From: Mycobacteriales bacterium
GTDB taxonomy: Bacteria; Actinomycetota; Actinomycetes; JAFAQI01
Assembly: GCA_035504215.1 (NCBI GenBank)
Contig: DATJSI010000028.1
Coordinates: 1-64,000, forward strand
Direction: 5' to 3'
Length of the DNA stretch: 64,000 nucleotides
Shown here: one piece after another, positions 56,544 to 64,000 of the stretch
Layout: each line of letters begins with the position of its first letter
Position numbering within the stretch: position 1 is the stretch's first letter
The notes under the pieces: model-generated
The model's input: the letters and a program-made list of their open reading frames with translations, nothing else
The model's database searches: none
What the model was told of the DNA's origin: nothing
Made by a program: the position numbers and the translations under genes

Positions 56544-57512
56544 ATGACCCAGACCGCGATCCCCAGGGCGGCCGCGCCCGCCGCCGCCCGCCCGCTCCCG
56601 GCGACGGTTCGAACCCGCACCGCGCGCGGGGCGCGAGCAGAACAAGCGATTCTGCTGGTTGTCATCGTCGTCCCGCTGCTCGCCCTGGTCGCGGCGATCC
56701 CGGTCGCCTGGGGCTGGGGGATCGGCTGGCACGACATCCTGCTCGCCTTCGTGATGTACGCGATCAGTGGCCACGGCATTACGGTCGGCTTCCACCGCTA
56801 CTTCACCCATGGCGCCTTCAAGGCCAAGAAGGCGCTGCGGATTGCGCTCGCCGTGGCGGGCAGCCTGGCGATCGAAGGCCCAGTGATCCGCTGGGTCGCC
56901 GACCACCGGCGCCACCACGCGTTCAGCGACCGACAGGGCGATCCGCACTCCCCGTGGCGGTACGGCGAGACCTTCCGCGCTTTGCTCAAAGGTCTTTGGC
57001 ATGCCCACATCGGCTGGATGTTCGACGTGGAGCAGACCAACCACCAGCGTTTCGCTCCGGACCTGCTGGCGGATCGCGCGATCGTCCGCGTCTCGCAGGC
57101 GTTCCCCTGGCTGAGCGCGGTCAGCCTGCTCCTTCCCGTGCTCGTCGGCTATGCCTGGTCTGGATGGCATTGGCAGGGTGCAGTGACGGCACTTTTCTGG
57201 GCGAGCCTGGTCCGCGTGGCCCTACTGCACCACGTCACGTGGTCGGTGAACTCGATCTGCCACACATTCGGGGCGAAGCCCTTCATGACGAGGGACCGGT
57301 CGGTGAACGTCTGGTGGCTCGCGATTCCCGCGATGGGTGAGTCCTGGCACAACCTTCACCACGCGGAACCCACCGCAGCTAGGCACGGGGTGCTGCGCGG
57401 CCAGCTGGACTCTTCGGCACGAATCATCTGGACTCTCGAGAAGCTCCACCTTGCCTACGACGTCCGCTGGCCGACACCCGAGCGACTTGCAGCCAAGCTC
57501 GCCATGAGCTAG
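56544..57512 (+). CDS. Acyl-CoA delta-9-type fatty acid desaturase
   Basis: Membrane di-iron desaturase of 322 aa that introduces a cis double bond in acyl chains. The three His boxes are visible: HRYFTH (84-89), HRRHHAF and HNLHH, with paired hydrophobic segments between them (ILLVVIVVPLLALVAAIPV at the N-terminus; VSLLLPVLVGYAW). WHNLHHAEPTAARHG is typical of the stearoyl-CoA desaturase-like group. ATG 56544 has AGGAG at a 7-bp spacing. It may control membrane fluidity. The gene interrupts the usual ispE-glmU neighbourhood together with the secreted protein downstream. Confidence 0.92.
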   Translation: MTQTAIPRAAAPAAARPLPATVRTRTARGARAEQAILLVVIVVPLLALVAAIPVAWGWGIGWHDILLAFVMYAISGHGITVGFHRYFTHGAFKAKKALRIALAVAGSLAIEGPVIRWVADHRRHHAFSDRQGDPHSPWRYGETFRALLKGLWHAHIGWMFDVEQTNHQRFAPDLLADRAIVRVSQAFPWLSAVSLLLPVLVGYAWSGWHWQGAVTALFWASLVRVALLHHVTWSVNSICHTFGAKPFMTRDRSVNVWWLAIPAMGESWHNLHHAEPTAARHGVLRGQLDSSARIIWTLEKLHLAYDVRWPTPERLAAKLAMS

Positions 57513-57713
57513 CCCGCGGCGGCGGCGCCCGAGTGGCGTGAGCGACTGGCGTGAAGCCTGAACGACAGGCATAGCACCACAAATCAGACCTGACGAGGGC
57601 AACGATCGAACTCGGCTGCGGTGGCCGAGAACTGTTGCTATCGTCCGCCCACCGGCGTCCGTCGCTTGCCAGGCGGGGACCCCACGCGCTGGTGTCTGCA
57701 AGGAGTGGTGCGC

Positions 57714-60002
57714 GTGAAGCGAACACCGCGTTGCCTCCTCGTCACCACCGTGGCACTAACCTTCGCGGTCAGCGCCGGCGCAATGACAGCAGCATGCGCG
57801 GCACCACAGTCGACGACGATTTCAGACACCCCGACGATGATTCCATTCGCCCAGACCAACGGAGACGTCACCTCACTGGCGGAGTTCACCGTGGGTGGCA
57901 TACCGGAGGTTGCCTTTGGTGGTGATTTCACGACGGTCACGACGCCGGACGGTGTCGTGCATCCCGCAACCAACCTCGCTGTCGTCACCGAAACCACCGG
58001 CGCCTTCGTGTTTGCGGAGACGACGCTGGCGGACGACGGATACGTCCATGCGCTCGCATACAACGCCGGAACTCTTTACGTCGGTGGAGACTTCACGACT
58101 TTCGATGGAGTAAGCCGCAACCGGTTGGCCGCGGTCAGCGTGCCCGGCTTCGCGGTCACCGGCTGGAACCCAGGTGCGTCTGGACAGGTCAACGCCCTCG
58201 CGATCAGCCAGAGCCCGGCCGCGATCTACTCCGCCGGCGCGTCTGGCACCGTGCGATCGCTCAGCCTCACCACGAGCGCGGTCAACTGGTCGGATCCCAT
58301 GCCGTGGGGAGGGGTGGAGACGCTCTTGTCCGACCCGGCCGACGGCGGCCTCTACGTCGGCGGATTCTTCGACACGATCGACGGGTTCACCAATCACGGG
58401 TTGATCGAGTTGAACGAGACATCGGGAGCTCCGGTCACGACCTTCACACCGGTCCTGGAGCCGAACACCCCGCCCGACGGGGTCAATGGAGACGACCCGC
58501 GCTCACTCGCCCTCGATAGCAATGTCAGTCCACCCGCAATCGTCAGCGGGGGTGGTGGCTCTGCGAATCGCATGCACCTGTTCAACGCGACCACAGGCGC
58601 GCAGATCTGGGTTGACTCGATGATCGGTGACACCCAAGGCGTCATCCAGCTGGGCAACTCGATCATTGCCGGCACTCACCGAACCCGTATCAACAAACCC
58701 GGGGGCCAGTGGCCGTATTTCGCGGGCCAGGTCTCTGAGGCGACCGGCGCCATCCAGGCCTGGGACCCAGGGCTGTCCGGAAGGCCTGCCATGAACCCGC
58801 CCGATGGGGACGACAACGGGGTGCGCGCCTTCGCGTTCGATGCCGCAACCAACACCTTGGTCGTCGGCGGCGACTTCCTGGAATACGGGCAGACCTGCAA
58901 CTTGCAGATGACACTCGCCTGTACCGGTGGTGTGCCGATGGCCTCGCTAGCCGAATTTCAGGTCGCGCTCCCGGCGACGCCCCCACTGGCACCGACGGGG
59001 CTAACCGCGACACCGAACGGACCGCAAGAGATCGACCTGAGCTGGACTGCGGCAACGCCAGGGACGTCGCCGGTGACGGGCTATCAGGTCACACGTAACG
59101 GCACGGTCATCGCCACCACCGCCGGCACGGTGTACGACGACACCGCGACGGCGCCGAGCACCACGTACCAGTACACGGTGACGGCGATCGACGCGAATCA
59201 GTTGGCGAGCCCACCATCGAGCCCGGCGACAGCCACCACACTCCCGGCAGTGCCGCCATCGCCACCCACCGGCCTTTCCGGCTCGGCTACCGGCCCGACC
59301 GTGGTCAGCCTGAGCTGGACCCCCGCGGTCGCCGGCACCCTTCCCGTCACGGGCTACACGATCCTGCGCAACGGAGTCGCAGTCGGATCGACCACGGGCG
59401 CGACAAGCTTCACCGACACCGGGCTGAGCCCAAACACGTCGTATGACTACACGGTCATTTCCACGGATACGGCCGGTAACGCAAGCACACCATCAGCCGA
59501 CTTCGACGTGACGACGCCGGACGCCAACCTCTTGACCAATCCTGGATTCGAAACCTGGACCAACGGCATCCCGCTGCACTGGACTACCTATGGACCCGCG
59601 ACGACGCTGACCGAGTCGAGCGACGCTCATTCAGGTAGTAGTTCGGTCAAGATCGCAACGACGAGCACCAGCTACGCCGCGTCCGGCATCTACGACGGCA
59701 AGCCGCCGACGATCTCCAGCGACACCCCCGGCGTGACGTACGTCGCGAGCTGCTGGGCGAAGGCCAGCCGGCCCATGACGATCAGCATCGAGCTGCACGA
59801 GGCCAAGCCGAACTACCAGGCGGTCAACACCGCAGCGATCACCTCGCTGGCGATCACCGACAGCAACTGGCATCTGCTGCAGGTGAGCGACACCACGATC
59901 GGGACCGGTGACATCCTGCCGCTTTCGGTGTTCAGCACCAACACCGTGGCCGGCGGAGCCACCTTCGAGGTCGACGACTGCGTTCTCGGACGGACTAACT
60001 GA
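57714..60002 (+). CDS. Secreted beta-propeller, Fn3, carbohydrate-binding-like protein (762 aa)
   Basis: Distant member of the same secreted family. A signal peptide (CLLVTTVALTFAVSAGAMTAACA) may carry a lipobox-like Cys (TAAC), so it could be a lipoprotein. Propeller-like blades follow (LYVGGDFTTFDGVSRN, LYVGGFFDTIDG, LVVGGDFLEYG), then two Fn3 domains (about 422-600; PPLAPTGLTATPNGPQEIDLSW and PPSPPTGLSGSATGPTVVSLSW). It ends in a C-terminal CBM4/9-like domain (about 602-762; NLLTNPGFETWTNGIPLHWTTYG). GTG 57714 follows AAGGAG with a 9-bp spacer; GTG 57705/57708 are too close. Its last 8 bp overlap the convergent ispE gene. Confidence 0.85.
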   Translation: MKRTPRCLLVTTVALTFAVSAGAMTAACAAPQSTTISDTPTMIPFAQTNGDVTSLAEFTVGGIPEVAFGGDFTTVTTPDGVVHPATNLAVVTETTGAFVFAETTLADDGYVHALAYNAGTLYVGGDFTTFDGVSRNRLAAVSVPGFAVTGWNPGASGQVNALAISQSPAAIYSAGASGTVRSLSLTTSAVNWSDPMPWGGVETLLSDPADGGLYVGGFFDTIDGFTNHGLIELNETSGAPVTTFTPVLEPNTPPDGVNGDDPRSLALDSNVSPPAIVSGGGGSANRMHLFNATTGAQIWVDSMIGDTQGVIQLGNSIIAGTHRTRINKPGGQWPYFAGQVSEATGAIQAWDPGLSGRPAMNPPDGDDNGVRAFAFDAATNTLVVGGDFLEYGQTCNLQMTLACTGGVPMASLAEFQVALPATPPLAPTGLTATPNGPQEIDLSWTAATPGTSPVTGYQVTRNGTVIATTAGTVYDDTATAPSTTYQYTVTAIDANQLASPPSSPATATTLPAVPPSPPTGLSGSATGPTVVSLSWTPAVAGTLPVTGYTILRNGVAVGSTTGATSFTDTGLSPNTSYDYTVISTDTAGNASTPSADFDVTTPDANLLTNPGFETWTNGIPLHWTTYGPATTLTESSDAHSGSSSVKIATTSTSYAASGIYDGKPPTISSDTPGVTYVASCWAKASRPMTISIELHEAKPNYQAVNTAAITSLAITDSNWHLLQVSDTTIGTGDILPLSVFSTNTVAGGATFEVDDCVLGRTN

Positions 60003-60897
60003 TCACCCGGGCGCCGGGAACCGGGCCGCTCGCCCGGCGGACGGTTCGGCAGACGTCGTAGCCGGCGAGCGCGGACGCGATCCGGATCGACTCCGATGCA
60101 CTCTCGGTGAGCAGCGCCACGGTCGGCCCGGAGCCTGACACGATGCCGCCGGCGGCGCCCAGCTCCTTGCCGGCCGCCAGGACCTTCGACAGGTTGGGCC
60201 GAAGGTGCAACGCGGGAGCCTGCAGGTCGTTGCGCAGTGCGTGGCCGAGCTCGACGACGTCGCCCGACCGCAACGCCGCCAGCACGCCGTCGGCCGCATG
60301 CGAGGGGTCGGCGATGTCGCTGCCGTGCCGCCGGTCGAACTCGGCGTAGACCGCCGGCGTCGACAGTCCGCTCTCGGCGACCGCGAGCACCCAATGCCAG
60401 TCACCGCGGCTGAGCACCGGCGACACGACCTCACCATGACCGGTGCCCAAAGCGGTTCCGCCGTGCAGCAGGAACGCGACGTCACTGCCCAGGTTGGCCG
60501 CCAGCCGCTCCAGGACGCTGCGATCCAGGCCCGAGCGCCACATGGCGTCGGCCGCGACGAGCGCGGCCGCCGCGTCGGCGCTGCCGCCGGCCAGTCCGCC
60601 GCCCACCGGGATCTCTTTACGGATCGTGATCCGCACCGAAGGGGTGACGCCCGCCAGTGCGGCGACCGCGCGCACTGCCTGAACGGCGAGGTTGTCGTCA
60701 CCCTCGGGTACGCCGTGCACTTGCGAGCCCGCGACCACGACCGACACGGCACCGTCATCGGTCGGCTCGAGCACGACCTCGTCGTACAGGCTCACCGCGT
60801 GGTAGATCGTGTGCAGCTGATGCTTTCCGTCCGGGCGCAACGGTCCGACGCCGAGGTGCAGGTTGATCTTTGCCGGCACCCGCACGGTGATGCTCAC
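59995..60897 (-). CDS. ispE: 4-diphosphocytidyl-2-C-methyl-D-erythritol kinase
   Basis: GHMP kinase of the MEP isoprenoid pathway; 300 aa. Motif 1 is RVPAKINLHLGVG, the ATP-binding loop is IPVGGGLAGGSADAAAAL, and motif 3 is GGIVSGSGPTVALL. GTG start at 60897, 54 bp after rsmA. The rsmA-ispE order is conserved in actinobacteria. The end overlaps the convergent secreted-protein gene by 8 bp. Confidence 0.95.
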   Translation of the reverse strand: MSITVRVPAKINLHLGVGPLRPDGKHQLHTIYHAVSLYDEVVLEPTDDGAVSVVVAGSQVHGVPEGDDNLAVQAVRAVAALAGVTPSVRITIRKEIPVGGGLAGGSADAAAALVAADAMWRSGLDRSVLERLAANLGSDVAFLLHGGTALGTGHGEVVSPVLSRGDWHWVLAVAESGLSTPAVYAEFDRRHGSDIADPSHAADGVLAALRSGDVVELGHALRNDLQAPALHLRPNLSKVLAAGKELGAAGGIVSGSGPTVALLTESASESIRIASALAGYDVCRTVRRASGPVPGARVIS

Positions 60898-60951
60898 CGC
60901 AGCCGCCTCACGTGGCGATCGTATGTGACGGTCGGCATCTCACCTCGCCGC

Positions 60952-61818
60952 CTAACGCAGCACCGAGCGAGCCGCCGCGATCGCCGCGAACGCGGTGATG
61001 TCCAGCTGCTCGCCACGAGCCCGTGGATCGATGTGCGCCGCTCGGAGCACGATCTCGGCTTGCTCGGCACTTCCCGCCCAGCCTGCCAAGGCCACGCGCA
61101 ACGTCTTCCGGCGATGGGCGAACGCCGCGTCGATCACAGCGAACACCTGGTCGCGTGACTCCGGGGCGGCCGGCGGGTCGCGACGGATGAATCGAACCAA
61201 GCCCGAGTCGACATTGGGCATCGGCCAGAACACGGTGCGAGGGATGCTTCCGGCTCGCCGGACATCGGCCCACCAGGCGGCCTTCGCGGAGGGAACGCCG
61301 TACGTGCGCGAGCCAGGAGCCGCGGACAACCGATCGGCAACCTCCGCCTGCACCATGGCCAACCCGTGGCGCAGCGACGGGAAGCCGGCCAGCAGGTGGA
61401 GGAGTACCGGCACCGCGACGTTGTAAGGCAGGTTGGCGACCAACGTGGTCGGCGCGGGACCCGGCATCTCGACGAGGTGGAGGGCGTCCCCGGTGACCAC
61501 CTCGAGCCGGCCGGCGCGCTGCGGCAAGCGCAGCTCGACCGTTGCTGCCAGAGCGTCCGCGAGGACTGGGTCGATCTCGACAGCGACCACCCGGCTGGCC
61601 GTTCCCAGCAGCCCCAAGGTCAGCGAGCCCAGCCCGGGCCCGACCTCGAGGACCACGTCGTTCGGTCCGAGGCCGGCCGCGCGCACGATCCGGCGAACGG
61701 TGTTGGGGTCGATCACGAAGTTCTGGCCGAGCGTCTTCGTCGGACGCAACGCCAGCGATGCCACCATGCGCCTGACGTCTGCCGGCCCGAGCAGGCCGTC
61801 CTCGGCCCCAGTGCTCAT
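60952..61818 (-). CDS. rsmA: 16S rRNA (adenine1518/1519-N6) dimethyltransferase
   Basis: KsgA-type SAM-dependent enzyme of 288 aa that dimethylates two adenines near the 3' end of 16S rRNA. Motifs are [21 protein letters not shown], the SAM-binding [16 protein letters not shown] and the catalytic [18 protein letters not shown] 61818 is the last of six ATGs created by a 14-bp tandem repeat upstream; it is the only one whose frame stays open. The five upstream ATGs begin mini-ORFs, so initiation here probably depends on coupling from tatD. An rpf gene, often between tatD and ksgA in mycobacteria, is absent. Confidence 0.95.
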   Translation of the reverse strand: MSTGAEDGLLGPADVRRMVASLALRPTKTLGQNFVIDPNTVRRIVRAAGLGPNDVVLEVGPGLGSLTLGLLGTASRVVAVEIDPVLADALAATVELRLPQRAGRLEVVTGDALHLVEMPGPAPTTLVANLPYNVAVPVLLHLLAGFPSLRHGLAMVQAEVADRLSAAPGSRTYGVPSAKAAWWADVRRAGSIPRTVFWPMPNVDSGLVRFIRRDPPAAPESRDQVFAVIDAAFAHRRKTLRVALAGWAGSAEQAEIVLRAAHIDPRARGEQLDITAFAAIAAARSVLR

Positions 61819-61890
61819 GACACGGTGCTCATGACTCAGCGCTCATGACTCAGCGCTCATGACACGGTGCTCATCACCAGCCGTGCTCAT
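61815..61890 (-). repeat. 14-bp tandem repeat forming a chain of start-stop overlaps
   Basis: Minus-strand units ATGAGC(A/G)C... ending GTC recur with ATGs at 61890, 61874, 61860, 61846, 61832 and 61818 (spacing 16, 14, 14, 14, 14). Each unit contains TCATGA, so a mini-ORF's stop overlaps the next ATG. The chain runs tatD stop 61887-61889, mini-ORF 61843-61890 (15 codons plus stop), mini-ORF 61829-61846 (5), mini-ORF 61815-61832 (5), then rsmA at 61818. Confidence 0.8.
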
Positions 61891-62708
61891 GACCAGCCGA
61901 AGACCCTGGCGGCCGTCGCGGTCACCGCGGCCGCGACGTCGTCGGCGGAGATCCCTTTCAGTTCCGCGATCGCCCTGACGGTGATCGGCACGAGGTACGG
62001 CGAGTTGGGCCGGCCGCGGTACGGCATGGGGGTCAGGAACGGCGCATCGGTCTCGACCAGCAGCTGGTCGAGCGGCGCGATCATCACCGCGTCACGGAGG
62101 TCCTGGGCATTCTTGAATGTGATGTTGCCGGCGAAGGACATCACGTAGCCGGCGTCGGCGCACTGGCGCGCGAAGGCGCCGTCGCCGCTGAAGCAATGGA
62201 AGATCACCTGTTCCGGCGGACCCTCCTCGGCGAGCACCTTGAGGACATCCTGATGTGCGTCACGGTCGTGGATCATGACCGCCTTGCCGGACTGCTTGGC
62301 GATCGCGACATGCCGGCGGAACGACTCCGCCTGCTGCTCCCAGCCGCCTTCTGCCGTGCGGTAGTGGTCGAGGCCGGTCTCCCCGATCGCGACCACCCGC
62401 GGGCGACCCGCAAGCTCGGCGATCGCCGCCCAGTCGGCATCGGTCGCGGCGTGCGCTTCGTTGGGGTGGATGGCGACGGCCGCCCACACGTCGTCACGCG
62501 CAGCCGCCAGCTCCGCACCCATCCTCGACGTCTCGACATCGACACCCACCTGAACTACGCGCTCGATGCCGACCGCCCGCGCCGCAGCCATCGCCTCCTC
62601 GACATCCGCCTCCATCAGGTCGAGGTGGCAGTGGCTGTCCAGCGCCGGCGTGGTGAGCGGCTCCGGCGCCGGCGGCGGACCACCCTCGCGCGCAGCGGCT
62701 CGGCTCAC
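61887..62708 (-). CDS. tatD: TatD family metal-dependent DNase/hydrolase
   Basis: TIM-barrel metallohydrolase, 273 aa. Metal ligands are seen in LDSHCHLDL (HxH), the Glu in [11 protein letters not shown], His in VMIHDRDAH, His in IFHCFSGD and Asp in [13 protein letters not shown] 3'-5' DNase role in repair is the usual inference. The GTG start at 62708 overlaps the metG stop (GTGA). Its stop overlaps the first ATG of the repeat that leads to rsmA. Confidence 0.94.
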   Translation of the reverse strand: MSRAAAREGGPPPAPEPLTTPALDSHCHLDLMEADVEEAMAAARAVGIERVVQVGVDVETSRMGAELAAARDDVWAAVAIHPNEAHAATDADWAAIAELAGRPRVVAIGETGLDHYRTAEGGWEQQAESFRRHVAIAKQSGKAVMIHDRDAHQDVLKVLAEEGPPEQVIFHCFSGDGAFARQCADAGYVMSFAGNITFKNAQDLRDAVMIAPLDQLLVETDAPFLTPMPYRGRPNSPYLVPITVRAIAELKGISADDVAAAVTATAARVFGWS

Positions 62709-64000
62709 TCGCCTTCCATTCGCTTGAGCTCCTCGTCGATCACAGAGGCATCGAGCTTGGCGAACAGCGGGGTCGGCGCCGCGATCGGCGTACCGGCCTT
62801 GATGTCGACCGACTCCCAGCTCACGTCGACGTGGTAGTCACCCGCAAGCACCGGGTACGCCGGGCCGCCGTCAAGGTCGTCGACCTCGCGAAGCTCGGGT
62901 TCGGGTGCGAGCACCCCGTCCCGGCCGAGCAGCTCGTGCACCTGCTGCGACGAGTGCGGCATGAACGGCGACAGCAGGGTCGTACAGTCGCTGACCGCCT
63001 GCAGCGCGACATGAAGGATCGTCGCCATGCGCTGCGGGTCGGACTCCCGCAGCTTCCAGGGCGCCTGCTCGGACAGGTACTTGTTGGTCTCGGTCACGAC
63101 CCGCATCGCCTCACCGAGTCCGGAACGCATGCGGGAGCGTTCGATGTCTGCACCGACCGTGGGAAACGCTGACTTCGTCGCGTCCAGAAGGGCGCGGTCG
63201 ATGTCGTTCAGGTCTCCCGCCGGAGGCACCGAGCCGAGGTTTTTCGCCGTGAACGAGAGCGTGCGGTTGACCAAGTTGCCCCATGCCGCGACGAGCTCGT
63301 CGTTGTTGCGCCGCACGAACTCCGACCAGGTGAAGTCGGTGTCGTTGGACTCCGGGCCGGCCGCGGTCAGGTAGTAGCGCAAGCTGTCCGGTGAGTAGCG
63401 CGACAGGAACTCGCGCACGTAGATCACGACGTTGCGGCTCGAGGAGAACTTCCGCCCCTCCATCGTGAGGAACTCGCTCGACACGACCTCGCTCGGCAGC
63501 TGGAGCTCGCCGTACTCGCCCGGGCTACCGCCCTTCGAGCCCTTCCCGTCGTACCCGAGCAGCTCGGCCGGCCAGATCTGCGCGTGGAAGGTGACGTTGT
63601 CCTTCCCCATGAAGTAGTAGGACTCGGCCGCGGGGTCGGTCCACCAGGCCTGCCAGGCATCGGGATCACCGCTTCGACGGGCCCACTCGATCGATGCGGA
63701 CAGGTATCCGATCACCGCGTCGAACCAGACGTAGAGCCGCTTGTTCGGGTTATCCTCCCAGCCCGGCAGCGGAATCGGGACGCCCCAGTCGATGTCCCGG
63801 GTCATCGCGCGCGGCTTCAGGTCATCGATCAGGTTGAGCGAGAACTTCAGGACGTTCGGGCGCCAGTCGGTGCGGGTCCGCAGCCACGCGCCGAGCGCGT
63901 CGGCGAGCGCCGGGAGGTCCAGGAAGAACTGCTCGGTCTCCACGAAGACCGGCGTCTCGCCATTGATCCGCGAGTGCGGGTTGATCAGCTGGTCTGCGTC
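62705..64000 (-). CDS. metG: Methionyl-tRNA synthetase (5' end beyond window)
   Basis: C-terminal 431 or so residues of methionine-tRNA ligase. The class I signature is [12 protein letters not shown], a variant of KMSKS. Upstream lie [22 protein letters not shown] and [22 protein letters not shown]; the anticodon-binding helical domain follows ([24 protein letters not shown]). The ATP-binding HIGH region is outside the window. The frame is open through base 64000. It is the first gene in the run metG-tatD-rsmA-ispE, with a 4-bp overlap to tatD. Confidence 0.96.
   Translation of the reverse strand, partial: DADQLINPHSRINGETPVFVETEQFFLDLPALADALGAWLRTRTDWRPNVLKFSLNLIDDLKPRAMTRDIDWGVPIPLPGWEDNPNKRLYVWFDAVIGYLSASIEWARRSGDPDAWQAWWTDPAAESYYFMGKDNVTFHAQIWPAELLGYDGKGSKGGSPGEYGELQLPSEVVSSEFLTMEGRKFSSSRNVVIYVREFLSRYSPDSLRYYLTAAGPESNDTDFTWSEFVRRNNDELVAAWGNLVNRTLSFTAKNLGSVPPAGDLNDIDRALLDATKSAFPTVGADIERSRMRSGLGEAMRVVTETNKYLSEQAPWKLRESDPQRMATILHVALQAVSDCTTLLSPFMPHSSQQVHELLGRDGVLAPEPELREVDDLDGGPAYPVLAGDYHVDVSWESVDIKAGTPIAAPTPLFAKLDASVIDEELKRMEGE

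Noticed and set aside
61815-61890. CRISPR-like short repeat array
   Set aside because: Units are only 14 bp and contiguous without spacers. It is a simple tandem repeat at a start-codon junction.

Overview
The window is chromosomal DNA of a high-GC actinomycete. The core genes occur in an order known from Mycobacterium and other Actinomycetia: metG-tatD-rsmA-ispE, glmU, prs, rplY-pth, then mfd-(SurA-like lipoprotein)-mazG-eno-ftsB-DUF501-ppx. Cystathionine gamma-synthase, cystathionine beta-synthase and a thiolase lie close by, as they also do in M. tuberculosis. An F420/PPOX-type flavoprotein, type II NADH dehydrogenase, Tat and lipoprotein signals and heavy use of GTG/TTG starts fit an aerobic, soil-type actinobacterium. 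A Frankiales/Jatrophihabitans-like lineage is a guess, not a demonstration.

Layout. 1-4034: drug-type ABC exporter, metB and cbs on the minus strand. 4081-8358: thiolase, small hypothetical genes, a PPOX enzyme, a MaoC dehydratase, tRNA-Leu(TAA) and NDH-2. 8444-12190: one 1248-residue reading frame that joins an MFS transporter to a membrane-GAF-GGDEF-EAL cyclic-di-GMP module. 12195-16785: a DUF1932 dehydrogenase, a 522-bp gene-poor gap, a uracil-DNA glycosylase and a Tat/DUF4331 module bracketed by two copies of a 60-bp palindrome. 16979-25883: ppx, DUF501, ftsB, eno, mazG, SurA-like lipoprotein and mfd, mostly with 4-8 bp overlaps.

26133-45456 plus three smaller insertions (47476-48546, 49830-54679, 57714-60002) form an accessory set. 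A tightly coupled six-gene operon encodes an Alg14/Alg13-type split glycosyltransferase, a GT2 enzyme, a Wzy/O-antigen-ligase-type polymerase, a Wzx-type flippase and a sulfotransferase. Nearby are a second sulfotransferase, an APH-fold phosphotransferase, a Wzz-like chain-length protein fused to a degenerate BY-kinase domain, three secreted GH26-like hydrolases and four large secreted beta-propeller proteins, two of which carry LamG and Fn3 modules and a shared C-terminal domain. I read this as a Wzx/Wzy-type system that makes and exports a probably sulfated exopolysaccharide, together with secreted hydrolases and binding proteins that may trim or organise it. No priming phosphoglycosyltransferase is in the window, so at least one component lies elsewhere.

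The accessory genes are placed between conserved housekeeping genes (mfd | pth, rplY | prs, prs | glmU, tRNA-Gln/glmU | ispE) while the housekeeping order is kept. Three of the secreted-protein genes share an upstream motif. The main candidates for something new are the scattered sulfated-polysaccharide/LamG locus, the MFS-GGDEF-EAL fusion, and a chain of overlapping mini-ORFs made by a 14-bp repeat between tatD and rsmA.
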